DNA from: Axinella damicornis
Taxonomy: Eukaryota > Porifera > Demospongiae > Axinellida > Axinellidae
Direction of reading: 5' to 3'
Length of the DNA stretch: 64,000 nucleotides
NCBI GenBank assembly: GCA_963931865.1
Contig: OZ007509.1
Location: 6,278,882-6,342,881, forward strand
Position numbers and translations under genes: made by a program. Under the pieces are notes generated by a model that was given only the letters and a program-made list of their open reading frames with translations, searched no databases and was not told the origin of the DNA. The stretch's first letter is position 1. Every line of letters begins with the position of its first letter. Below, piece after piece: positions 34,961 through 45,870 of the stretch.

Positions 34961-35648
34961 CAGTGGCGTAGCCAGGAATGTAGAATTGGGCGGGCACTAT
35001 ATATAATAGGGGCGGATATGCACGCTGCCGAAGGCAGTGCATAGAGGCGCGTAGCGCCAGTGCCGATCAGTCCGCGCGAAGCGCGGAAATATTTTTTCGC
35101 CTTCTTTTTTCAGTTATCAGGATGGGCTCTCGTGGCACCTTCGTGCTTTGCACTGCGCGTTCCAGATGTATGAGGATCGATGCTGCAGAGAGACGTTCTG
35201 GTGAAGGCCCATCTATCGACAGCACGTCTGTCGACAGGATGCAGTCAGTGCCTTCTGCAGTTAGGCAGGCTAGCCCTTCGCTTTCTCCAGCGCGCGATCG
35301 CTTTCAGTATGCGCGCGCGGAGAGTCGATCCGTGCTGGGGAAAAAACGAGGGGCTAGCCCGCTAGACTACTTCTGCAGTCATGATGTAGCTCGGGCTCTG
35401 ATCCACTTCCGATCCTGAGATGAACTGAGAAGCCTTATTGATAGCGCTGAGTTTGCTAAAACTGATTATGGGTTTTAGATTCATGAATATAGACTTACTA
35501 GACATACTATGCTGTGAAAACATAATCAGGACTATGAATACGTAAGATAGGCTTACGCTGTCTGTGTGGCTTCCCACTGCGCATGCGAAGAACAAGTAGG
35601 ATTGGCCGGGCACGTGCCCGCCCAGGCCCGCCCTTGGCTACGCCACTG
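34961..35648. mobile_element. hAT-type MITE, 688 bp, with 8-bp target duplication
   Basis: Ends CAGTGGCGTAGCCAGG and (inverted) CAGTGGCGTAGCCAAGG are a classical hAT terminus. A perfect 8-bp duplication ATTTCATT flanks it (34953-34960, 35649-35656). The interior is GC-rich with CGCGAAGCGCGG-type palindromes (35060-35090) and no transposase frame. Confidence 0.95.
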
Positions 35649-35656
35649 ATTTCATT

Positions 35657-35913
35657 GCACGTTCCTCTACCAATGAACGTAGCGAATGCGCGTTACCATA
35701 GCTTGCTTGGCGACAATATTTTTCAGTTCTGGTTCACCCTTCGCGTTAGTACGGCAAGCTTGGGCGAGAAGGCCTGCGTACCAAGCCCAAGGCGGAGCCA
35801 CGCCGATAACTGGCAGCTGTACGGTTGGTCCACGCTGATGACTGGCAGTTGTACGGTCCATTTTCAAACGGGATGCCCGACTATACGAACGAGTTCAACC
35901 GGTAGTACATACA
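35657..35913. other. Short spacer with a tandem duplication
   Basis: Contains ACTGGCAGCTGTACGGTTGG and ACTGGCAGTTGTACGGTCC (about 35808-35860), a small tandem duplication. Otherwise nothing seen. Confidence 0.4.
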
Positions 35914-36363
35914 ATGGCATAAAATAAGTATTTTTGTCTTGCTGTATAATGGCAAAATTTTATGCCAAACTTGTCTTGCTGTATAATGGCAAAATTTTAT
36001 GCTGAACTCGTCTTGCTGTATAATGGCAAAATTTTATGCTGAAACGTCCTGCATAAAATTCCCTCGTGTACATTTTGGCACAGTATCATAAAGGCAAAAT
36101 TTTATGCCAACTGCTTTAATTAAAGGGTCTCTCACCCTGATTGGGTTAATTAAAGGGACATACTCATTTTGTGAGCCTAGTTTGAATGTGAAGGTTGGCA
36201 TAAAATCTTACCTTTGTGTATCCTCATAAAGGCAAAATTTTATGCTGACTGCTTTAATGAAAGGGATGTACTTATTCTGTGAGCCCAGTTTGATGTGGAG
36301 GTTAGCATAAAATCTTCCCTTTGTGTTCCTCATAAAGACAAAATTTTATGCCGACTACTTTAA
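35914..36363 (+). repeat. Left terminal inverted repeat of the RecQ-MULE element
   Basis: About 450 bp, near-identical to the reverse complement of 43075-43500. It contains six copies of GGCAAAATTTTATGCC or a one- to three-base variant (about 35954, 35994, 36034, 36093, 36232, 36338). The first three are tandem at about 40-bp spacing with GTCTTGCTGTATAAT between them. These are good candidates for repeated transposase-binding sites. Longer sub-repeats with TTTAATTAAAGGG and AGGTTGGCATAAAATCTTAC follow. Confidence 0.9.
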
Positions 36364-36477
36364 ATCTTGTGTTCTAGCATCACAATCTAATTCATGAATA
36401 TCATCACTTCAGTATTATCAATATACAAGTGAACTATGAATACCATTGGTGCAGCATATGGGAATGCGCATAAACAC

Positions 36478-36602
36478 AGAAGCCCCGCCTCCAGAAGGTA
36501 ACAAGTACTGCAGCCCCTCCTCCAGAAGATTACAAGTACGTGCTGCTGCAGCCTCGCCTCCAGAGTATTGCCGTGCAGCCCCGCCTCCAGACGATTGCAG
36601 TG
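36478..36602 (+). promoter_or_regulatory. GC-box-like minisatellite upstream of the transposase gene
   Basis: Four units of about 36 bp, each containing CCCCGCCTCCAG or a close variant (CCCTCCTCC, CTCGCCTCC), lie about 180 bp before the first candidate ATG. CCCCGCCTCC resembles an Sp1-type GC box, so the array may drive the element's gene. Functional meaning is inference. Confidence 0.4.
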
Positions 36603-36783
36603 TTACAGCTTAGCCTCGGTATTGAAGTGCAATATTTTGTGACTTTTTTCCAGTTGAAATTTCACATTTTTTATATGAACTAATCCTAGCGCCAACTGCT
36701 GAACATCACGTTCTGGCGTTTAGGCGCCAAAGGAGGGTTCTAGGGGGGGTATAATGCGTAGGTGATAGGCGGGAAGATCGAGG

Positions 36784-39700
36784 ATGGCCAAGATGAAGAC
36801 TGTCAGGGCGCTCCTTTTCTTGGTTCTTCTGGCGGGAGAATTCCGGCCTCAACCTGCTTCCATAGAAGCACACTACACTCCGCTGATGGCTGCCAACAGG
36901 CAAAACATCCTATGTGCTACAAATGCGGTTCTTCTTGACGACAAACGCATGACGTTCATAGGAACTGCGCTTGCTGCCACGATGGTGATCAGCCTGCAAA
37001 CTGTGAGTCGTTCATGTGATCTTGGAATCCCAATAGATCACGGCACTCCGGCTGATAGCAAGGAACCACCACCTTCGCAGGAGAGCTCTGTGAGTCCTAC
37101 CATTGTTATGAACTCTTGAAATCGTGCATGCGTTCTTGTATGAGTACCGGTATGTGTACCCATATGGAGCTACTTATTGTATGTACTGCAGTGATCTTGA
37201 GGCGACCATACGGGTGACAATGATGGAGAAACTACAGTACGTGTAGTGTTATAATAATTATTTGACCATGCAATTATTTACTGTGTGAATATTTACTTGA
37301 CAATTGTAGTGATTTGAAGTTGTCACTAGACACAGCTCAGCGCTATTTTTTCTCGGACTTGAAGGAACCTACTCGGTATGAACGTACTTAACCCAGTCTA
37401 GCTACTTATGAGCGTTTGAATTTATGCATGATTCGCCTATTATAGGAAGATGTGTGAACCTATGATAGAGTCAAAGCACAGAAAAGGGATATTGAGGTCC
37501 ACTGAAAAGTAAGTGTTTATTATCTAACTCGTGCATGTAAGCCAATATAAAAGGTTCATTACTTCCTGCAGTGAGTTCGAGGCGAAATTTGCCAGAGTCA
37601 AGGAGAAGCTACAGTATGTGATCAGTATACTTTGTACTGGGTGAATTGTGTTTGGAAGTAACCTTCATCCTTATTGTATAGTGGGGTGAAGTTGTCATTG
37701 GAAACAGCTTGGCAGCAGTTCTTTTCAGACTGGAAGGAACCAAAATGGTAAGAAGCTGTATACCTGAGTGTCATCACTGAACTGTTAATTAGTTTAGCTG
37801 AGCTGGTATTCACATTGCACCACAGCTAATTGACTAACTGTAGCAATGGCTTCAATCACGCACTGTTGTAGCTATGAATATCAATATATTACCCATCAGA
37901 CATACCATGGCAACGGGTACTATGGGGAATGCACTGTGTCACATTACCTTGTGTTTTGCAACTTTGCATAGGGAGCACAGACTTGCAGGTGATGAAGTGC
38001 TTGATGTGTTTGTTTATGGGTCCTCTGCCAGTGTTTTCAAACTTCAAGTAAAGTCTGCAACATTGGGGCATCAGCTCAACAGGATGGTCTCGATTACCAC
38101 TGGGATTCCAACACACTGGTATAAGCTCTTCTACAAGAATCAACCGCTTGATTTAAACTCTCCTGTTGGAAAACAGCTGAATTCTGGATGTTCCATAAGT
38201 CTGCACGTTCTTGGAAAAGGTGGTGGTGGAAATACTTCAGACTTGCAGGGTATGTAGTTATATCTATCGATTTCTTGATGTGGACTCTGCATTATTTTGA
38301 AATGGAGTGAGCATGCCAAAATTGAGAGAGAAATTTCATAAGGGGCAGTCTTGATATTTTAGAACTGTTGCTAGCTATCCTGCATTTCCATGATTGGCTT
38401 GGTGCACTGTCCTCATGAAAGGGTATAGGGTCTGGATATGAGACTAAGCATGTACTGAACGAATATTCAGCTTGTTTGCTCATGACATGCACTGAACACT
38501 TTGACTTGATAGATGAGTGTGTTTCATGTGGAGATCCAGCTGTTTCTTGGTGTGAAATGTGTGAGGAGCCTCGTTGCAACATATGCGATGAAATGTGGCA
38601 TAAGCACCCATCCAGGAGGAGTCACAGTCGAAAGGTATAATATATTACAGTTGACCTAAGAATGCAAGTCTGCATGTGTTGTTCACAATGACATTGTAAG
38701 TGGCTTAATTGAATTAACCCTTGAGAAGCCTGTCAGTATCCATGCACTTATTGACTATGGCAGTGTGCTTCAACATTGAATGGAGCTTGTATACAGGATG
38801 CAAGTACTGGTTATGACGATTCAATTTAATTGCAGGACATATCTGCTGCATCTACTTGCAGTGAGGATCCGGGCTCTGTGACCAACAGTGAGACCAAATC
38901 ACCCATTTCTTCAGCTGATATTGACTTTGCTGATGATGATCCAGTCTTAGATTCTATATTAAGCACAGTGGATATAAATGAGGCCACCAAAACATACGTT
39001 CTGGCTGAGAAGTTTGGTATAACCCACTTTAAAGATTTCCAGAAGTTAGCAATAGATGCCACTTTCAACAAGCGGGATACACTAATAATTCAGCCAACAG
39101 GTCAAGGAAAGAGCCTTTGTTACCAGTTTCCAGCCATCTACACTGGTAAAACCACAATAGTCATTACACCAACAATCAGCTTAATGCAGGACCAAACTCT
39201 GGAACTAAACAACAAAGGAATTAAAGCCACATTCCTCGGTTCAGCACAAGCTGATCCTGGTGCAGAGCAAAAAGCTTTCAGTACACTCAGTCCTGCCCCA
39301 ATCATCTTTGTAAGCCCTGAGTGGGTATTTGGGAAACAAGAAAACCTAGCCCACATACTGACGTTACACAAATCAGAACAACTTGGATTGATCGCGGTTG
39401 ATGAAGCTCATCTTATGTATGAGTGGGATGGATTTCGTGAGCACTACCACAAGTGTGAACAACTTCACCAGATGTTTCCGGGTGTACCAATTATGGCACT
39501 GACCGCAACTGCAACTCCTACTATTGCAGAAAAACTTAGGGAGTTTCTGTGTGATCCATTGACATTGAAAGCAACTGTCAATCGTCCTAACATATACTTG
39601 GCTACTCACCACTGCAACTTTAAGAAGGCTGAAGGTCCCAGCAAGTCATTTGGGATTGACCAGAGGGACTTCAACAACTTTGCTGATCAAGTGTCTGAGT

Positions 39701-42700
39701 TGATAGACAATGAATGTTCAATAATTTACACTGATTTTGCTAGTCATGTGGGACCAATAGTAATGGCTCTTCGTGATCGTGGAGTCCAAGCGATTGGGTA
39801 TTACGGAAAGATGAGAGAAACAGAAAAAATTGAATCCTACCATTGTTGGAAGAGTGGTGAATACCCAGTAATAGTTGCAACCAGGGCATTTGGCCTTGGT
39901 ATAAATAAACCTAATGTTCGCTATGTCATTCGAAATGGCTTACCACCATCAATTTCAGCCTGGGCTCAAGAGCTAGGCAGAGCTGGAAGAGACGGACAGT
40001 ATGCTGAAGCACATATCTTCTTTTCCGATGATGACATACGCCATGTTGGGTTTTGGAGTGGAAATTTAGCGCGCCACAGTCGTTTAAATGAGATCATGGA
40101 CACTGCAGGTCTGTTTAGTGATGCTCTCACATTTAGTTATGCTCACCTAGCAGGGGGTTGCCGTCGAAAGGAACTGATGAGGTTATTTGGAGAGGATGAA
40201 TCCAATGCAGTCTCAACGGGGAAATGTTGTGATGTTTGTGAGAGTGAGGTGGTAGAAACCCAGAACAGAAGTGCTGAACTAAAATTGCTTGTTGCAGCAA
40301 TTGATGAGCTAGGCAATAGAGGTGAAGTGAGGGTAACGGAGTGGGTTAGAGGTGGACAGTTATCATGGATGAAAGATGTTGAAGTGAGAGAAGGTTCAGC
40401 ATACGGTCAGAGTCCAAGGAGGTTGAGCAAACAATGGTGGAGAGCATTTATCCGTCAGGCAGCAGCAGCAGGCTACATTAAGCGCACAATCAAAACTGCT
40501 AAATTTGGCCCATCAACTGGAGTTTATGCATCACTGTCGGTTTCGGATGCTGGAAGACATATTATTTCAAAAGATGACAGTGTTATGCTCCCAGAAACCA
40601 TTGGACAACCAGCAGAAGCAAATCTTGCAGCAAGTGAAAACAGCGATTCTTCTATGAGTAGTTCTCAAGGCACAAAGTCCAAGAAAAGAGAAGGAAAAGG
40701 ATGCCATTTACTACCTCTTGTAAAACGTTTGTTGGAAAATAAGGAGAACTGGAAGCCTATCTCAACAAAGGAAAACTACCATTTCCTGGGGACATTTACA
40801 ACACCATGCCAGAACTTCTTGTGGTATACTGAAGATGTGACACAGCTACCACATTTCACACCCGATGATCCTGACTTTCTGTGGAATGATGTTCAGTTCA
40901 GTAAGGGGAGCTCCACTAAACAACTAATTAAAATTGGCACAAAAGATGAAAAGTTCTGGTTTCGCAAATCCCAGTGCCTAGGTGTCAAGAAATGTGAGCA
41001 ATGTGTACTATCCAACTCAGCAATTCGCAACACATGCCCTGATCATCCAAGTGCATCTCTTACAAAACTAAAGGACTGTGATGTGGAGTTTGTGTACATT
41101 TGTCCCGAAAACCCCTCAGACAATCAGAGATGGATTGGTGGCCTACTCAGAAGCCACAATTTCTTGGCGCAGAAGAACCTACATTCTCACGGAACAATTT
41201 CAAGCCATAAAATACCTCAGAAGATTCGTATTGATGTCACATCTACTATTCAATCAAACCCAACCTTAAAAACAAGCGAAATTGCATGTGGACAGGGACT
41301 TTGCTATCGTCCAGCAGCAGCTGATTTGTCAGCAGCGCACAGTGGGAGGCTTAATGCCCTCAGGAAGCAAACACTCAACAAGGCAGACACATGTAGTTCT
41401 GTAAAAGGACACTTTGCACTACTAGAGATGGAGAAAATTGCAGATCGAATCGATGGTGAAGATAAACTCACAGAGGGTTCAGAGAGTGTTTCTGACGAGT
41501 ACAGCAAACGATGCCGGCCTTACATGAGAAAGTTTGCAATCACTTCATCTCTCATTTACCAGCTAATCATGACACCTCTAATGAGCTCGGTCTTGGCAAA
41601 GGGAGATTGCATTGAAGTTGACACCACATACAATGAGAATACTGATCTTCCATTCCTCCTTAATGTAACTGCATTCGACTACACAGTCATGAGGTGGGTG
41701 GCAGTGGCTCGTGTTCGTACCAATAAAGAGGATTCTGAGTTTTATGCCACTGCATTTAAGGCCATTTTTTCTCAGTGTCATGAAGACGTCAAGGGATTCA
41801 GCCCTGGAAAAAATCTGCGAGGCATTGTATTGGACTGGAGTGACACGGAAAGGAAAGGACTAGAACTTGCTGTAGGCAAGGATACGGCTGAGAAACTCAT
41901 GATTGGATGTCTGGTACATTACGGGCGATCGTATCAGCGAGTTGCTGACAGAGTGAGTGCCCCTCTACCAGTATGTAGCCGTAAAGTAGCCCGTGATGCA
42001 TTCTGCGCAATAGCTCGTTCAGTGACCTCTGCCAAATGCAAGTCTGATGTGCTAAAAATGTTCAGTGCTCTTAAAGGCAGCCTAAGCTTTGCAGAAATTA
42101 AACACATTGTTCCTCTAACAGAAGAAGCACTCCTCAGTGAGAAGCAGATTGTGGCATCATGGAGTCAGGCTTCACACTGGGTTGAATGGTGGACACGCCT
42201 TCCCCATTTGCAAATGCTGACTCAGGTTTTTTCTCACCAGACTGCAGATTGGCATGGTATTCCTCGAAATACTAACGGTGTAGAGCGAATAAACCAGGAC
42301 AGTAAGCAAGAAAACCCCACATCTTTGCTAAAGGCAATGGAACATCTGTACAAGAAGGATAAAGCGAAAGCATTAGCTTACCTTGCAGCTGAGAAGCAAA
42401 TCAGTATTACATACAGAAGCCAGACTGAGGAGAGTCGCCACAAGTCAGCAACTTCACGGAAGCGTCAGCGTGAACAGCAGATGGACTCAGACCAAGATGC
42501 ACAATTTGGTCCCCCAGACAAGCGAAGTAATTTCAATAAAAGTAGAAAACGCCGTATTGATTTGGATCCAGAGTCTGATTTAGTCCCTCTGGTGCGGAAG
42601 GGCAAGGGCAAGAGTAGCAAGATTACCGGTACCTTCAAAGGAATAGGTCAACGTGTTCAAGTTAGGTACAACGATGGGGTATGGTATAAGGGAACATTGA

Positions 42701-42801
42701 TAGAGTTCAACATTAAGACGGGGGACTGGATGGCTCGATTTGATGCCGACGATGAAGTGACCACAATCAAGTTCCCCGATAAAGATGTTCGTCTGATTTG
42801 A
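36784..42801 (+). CDS. Ubiquitin-like/B-box/RecQ helicase/MULE transposase fusion
   Basis: Exons: 36784-37089 (weak; does not join in phase), 37192-37236, 37310-37375, 37446-37508, 37572-37613, 37682-37747, 37972-38249, 38513-38634, 38836-42801; exons 2-9 keep phase with GT..AG introns. Exon 7 encodes a ubiquitin-like fold. Exon 8 encodes a B-box zinc finger (CVSCGDPAVSWCEMCEEPRC plus CH). In the last exon (numbered from 38830): QPTGQGKS 88-95, DEAH 191-194, TATATP 225-230, ELGRAGRDGQ 381-390 define a RecQ helicase; a CxxC zinc site at about 466-470 and a winged-helix-like part (480-580) follow. Next are a Cys/His block (713-740), then the MULE RNase H fold: D931 (EVDTTYN), D1002 (VLDW), C1027xxH1030 and E1152 (NTNGVERIN). 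A basic linker and a Tudor-like domain (1271-1323) end it. Predicted activities: strand transfer plus 3'-5' unwinding. Confidence 0.85.
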
Positions 42802-42966
42802 CTGAGTATCATTGTTTATCCACTGCTACTCTTCTATTATTCATTCAGCATTATCCAGATTATGATTACTCTCTCATTATGTTGCTATTTATACGCTGTA
42901 TTATGTTGTTCGCTGTAATCAAATCATCATCAATATGATTATCGTATTCAAAATGTTAGTATAATA
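42802..42966 (+). other. 3' flank of the transposase gene
   Basis: AT-rich, 165 bp from the stop codon to the terminal repeat. I see no perfect AATAAA; polyadenylation may use AATAATTA at about 42963 or a site in the repeat. Confidence 0.4.
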
Positions 42967-43074
42967 ATTATGCCCCTTTAATTAACCCAATTGGGGACAC
43001 CCTTTATGTCATAGTTTCCTTTCAACCTGCTGGGCTCACAAAATGAGTATGTCCCTTTTAATTAGCCCGAATAG

Positions 43075-43500
43075 GGTGAGACCCTTTCATTAAAGCAGTC
43101 GGCATAAAATTTTGTCTTTATGAGGAACACAAAGGGAAGATTTTATGCTAACCTCCACATCAAACTGGGCTCACAGAATGAGTACATCCCTTTCATTAAA
43201 GCAGTCGGCATAAAATTTTGCCTTTATGAGGATACACAAAGGTAAGATTTTATGCCAACCTTCACATTCAAACTAGGCTCACAAAATGAGTATGTCCCTT
43301 TAATTAACCCAATCAGGGTGAGACCCTTTAATTAAAGCAGTTGGCATAAAATTTTGCCTTTATGATACTGTGCCAAAATGTACACGAGGGAATTTTATGC
43401 AGGACGTTTCAGCATAAAATTTTGCCATTATACAGCAAGACGAGTTCAGCATAAAATTTTGCCATTATACAGCAAGACAAAAATACTTATTTTATGCCAT
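43075..43500 (-). repeat. Right terminal inverted repeat of the RecQ-MULE element
   Basis: Inverse partner of 35914-36363 with the same six GGCATAAAATTTTGCC-like motifs. Just inside it (42967-43075) is one more diverged TTTAATTAACCCAATTGGGG/CTCACAAAATGAGTATGTCC unit that the left end lacks, so the two ends differ by one sub-repeat. Confidence 0.9.
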
Positions 43501-43852
43501 GTTCTGCACGACCAGTTCAACCTCGACTTCCGGAAGTATCAACATGTAAGTCAGCCCTCTTCAGGAGCCCAAAGGTAGTCAGTACCAGCTAGTCCAGGTA
43601 GTCTCTGACACAGAGTTGCTGTAGCGCACGTGACTTACTGTACATAATACGGATCTCTCGCGTGACCTACAGTACTAATACGGATTTTTCACGTGACCTA
43701 CTGTACAAAATACGGGTTTTTATCAACTGCGCTTCCGTACCAGGCTTTCCCATTGGCTGCTGTACATTATTCAAACGTAGGTGTATGATAAAATATATTA
43801 TAGAGTGTGCATCAAACCGCAACCCAAGGTATAGATTTGATACCACATTTTA
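43501..43852. other. Right flank of the transposon
   Basis: Contains three diverged units of CGCGTGACCTACAGTACTAA-ATACGG (43625-43715). No exon with good support. Confidence 0.45.
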
Positions 43853-45128
43853 TTAACCTGTGAGGTTTTCTGCTCCAACTCTTCCCAGGAAGGTGGACAC
43901 CTTGGAAAAGAATTGGTCTACATCTTCATGTGTGTGCCCAACAGGAAGGAAGTTGACCCTTATCTGTGAGATGCACAAGAACAGCTATTGAGCAATTATT
44001 ACCTACAGCAATGTACACAAATACACATCATGCAGTTTGTAGTAATGAGTCTGTAATATTATTGTGCATGAGCATGTGAGTGTGGGTATGTCTGTGTGAG
44101 TATGGAAGGACTGTTGTGAATTGACAGCAATGACTCACTCCATACCTTTCAGAAAACTTTCAACTTCACCAGGAGGGCACAAAATCCAAGGAGGTACTTG
44201 TTTTTATTTTCCCTGAAACAGTTGTCTAGTTGGAGGTAAAGTACTTCTGGAATTTTCTTGGGTAGCTGTTGTATGATGCTCAATAGAACATGTATTGTCA
44301 AGTTGCAGTCATGGGGCCATTGCAGGAGGTCATAGAACCCAAATGCTAACTTCCCCTTTACTGCTTCCGTATGTGCAAGAGCCCCAGTGAGATGAGTCTG
44401 AACCCGCCAAAGGTTTTGTGTTGACTTCGTGCTCTGGGCAATTTGGGGGAGGTTCGTTTTGTTCTGATCCATTCCATCTATGATCACAGTGATGTACTTC
44501 TCGGGTTCATCCCTTGACTTCTGACGGTGATCATAGTACTTCTTTCGTTCAGCACTGGTTTTAAGAGATTCGAACCCAACTTAAATAATGTAGGCATGCA
44601 AGAAGTTAAGTCATTTATCAATGTTAAGGGCTTACACAACAAGGTCGAGATGTTGCTTAATTGTGTTCCTGCTTGAGCTGTTGAATTCTGTGCTTGATAC
44701 CTGCTGCCTTCAGCCTCTCATTTGCAAACTTTACACAATGTCACATTTGCTGAAGAGACTTTGCTACGAATTGGCGAGATATCATAAGGAAAACCTTGCG
44801 TGGTGACAGTACATCTATGGAAATGGAGTTGAAATCAAGGGAAGGGGAACATCTGAAAACGAATCCTCATCAAGTAGGATAACTGAGGAGTAGGAGACCG
44901 GGCTTCGGCTGCATTCCTTCCCTTGGTGGTACACGGCGAAACACCACCTGTACTGAGTGTGGATGGAGATGAAACGATGCGGAGCGGCTCAGTACACTCG
45001 AAAGAATCCAATACAAGAGATGAGTGGAGGCTGTCAAATTTGTCCAAAACAAGAATGGACTTTGATGTGCATGCGGACGACTGATCCGCGCTGTATGTGT
45101 CCAACTGTATGACGTCTTCAGAGCTCAT
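43853..45128 (-). pseudogene. DUF7869-type transposase-like gene, broken
   Basis: Minus strand. Last exon 43853-43963 reads IRVNFLPVGHTHEDVDQFFS and ends at TAA, which overlaps an AATAAA signal. The preceding exon (44146 to about 44581) reads SAERKKYYDHRQK, EKYITVIIDGMDQNKTNLP, WPHDCNLTIHVL and YLQLDNCFRENKNKYLLGF. The IIDGMDQ, QLDN.RENKN and VGHTHEDxDQ blocks are hallmarks of DUF7869, an acidic-residue RNase H-like domain common in mobile elements of sponges, cnidarians and others (family knowledge). A TGA sits one codon before the splice donor (44149-44151). Upstream, NERLKAAGIKHRIQQLKQEH (about 44655-44730) is followed by an in-frame stop and frame changes. A possible first exon starts at 45128 (MSSEDVIQL). 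The copy is therefore inactive. Confidence 0.6.
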
Positions 45129-45239
45129 TGTCGATCGGCGCTATACGAATAGCGAGTGCGTACAGCATATAGATTCAACCTACTGCTAGCAGATGTGGCT
45201 TAATATAAGAATTTTATTGAAACATGTTTTAATGGTTCA

Positions 45240-45600
45240 GATGGTTATAAACATCATGTGGTAGAGAAGCATCATGTGGTAGAGGGGGTTATATATGTGG
45301 CTATCATGTGGTAGAGGGGGTTATATATGTGGCTATCATGTGATAGAGGGGGTTATATATGTGGCTACAGCAGTTTGCTGAGATCTTGCAAATTCAGCAA
45401 AACGAAAAACCGTTACTGAGCATGTGCAGTATTTCAAAAACAGTGTGTGCGCATGCTCAGTAGCGGTTTTCGTTTCTGCTGAATTTGCAAGATCTCAGCA
45501 AACCACTGTATCATGTGGTAGAGGGGGTTATATATGTGGCTATCATGTGGTAGAGGGGGTTATATATGTGGCTATCATGTGGTAGAGGGGGTTATATGTG
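45240..45600 (+). repeat. 32-bp minisatellite (ATCATGTGGTAGAGGGGGTT)
   Basis: About seven units of ATCATGTGGTAGAGGGGGTT-ATATATGTGGCT, interrupted by a MITE at 45368-45508. Confidence 0.9.
45368..45508. mobile_element. TA-target MITE inside the minisatellite, 141 bp
   Basis: Inverted ends CAGCAGTTTGCTGAGATCTT and (inverted) CAGTGGTTTGCTGAGATCTT, flanked by TA (45366-45367 and 45509-45510). The neighbouring satellite units give the empty target (GTGGCTATCATGTGG), so the insertion and TA duplication are directly proven. Non-coding. Confidence 0.95.
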
Positions 45601-45870
45601 GTTAGGGGGTTATACATGGTTATAGGCAGTTATACATGGTTATAGGTGGTTATACATGGTTATAGGTGGTTATACATGGTTGTAGGTGGTTATACATGGT
45701 TATAGTTGGTTATACATGGTTATAGGTGGTTATACATGGTTGTAGGTGGTTATACATGGTTATAGGTGGTTATACGTGGTTATGCATTGTTATAGGTGGT
45801 TATACATGGCTATAGGCGGTTATAAGTGGTTATACATGGTTATGTATGGTTATAGGTGGTTATACATCGT
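45600..45870 (+). repeat. 19-bp minisatellite (GGTTATACATGGTTATAGG)
   Basis: About a dozen units of GGTTATACATGGTTATAGGT with small changes directly follow the 32-bp array, whose GGGGGTTATATATGTGG core is related. The 19-mer probably evolved from the 32-mer. Confidence 0.9.

Larger units (their letters stand above)
35914..43500 (+). mobile_element. 7.6-kb DNA transposon with RecQ helicase-MULE transposase gene
   Basis: The element is bounded by long inverted repeats (35914-36363 and about 43075-43500) whose outermost bases are ATGGCATAAAATAAGTATTT. Between them lie a GC-box-like minisatellite, a nine-exon gene on the plus strand and a short 3' flank. I could not identify a target duplication: left flank GTACATACA and right flank GTTCTGCAC do not match convincingly, so one side may have recombined or the true duplication is very short. 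The main frame is intact across 3.97 kb and most exon junctions keep phase, so the copy may be young. Confidence 0.85.

Noticed and set aside
38830..42801. Host RecQ helicase gene
   Set aside because: The long inverted repeats on both sides and the MULE catalytic core fused downstream make a transposon gene more likely.
35914..43500. Target duplication of 8-10 bp around the RecQ-MULE element
   Set aside because: Flanks GTACATACA and GTTCTGCAC share only scattered bases; not claimed.
44566..44581. tRNA B-box-like GGGTTCGAATC on the minus strand
   Set aside because: No A-box or cloverleaf arms at the right distance; the sequence is coding in the DUF7869-like exon.
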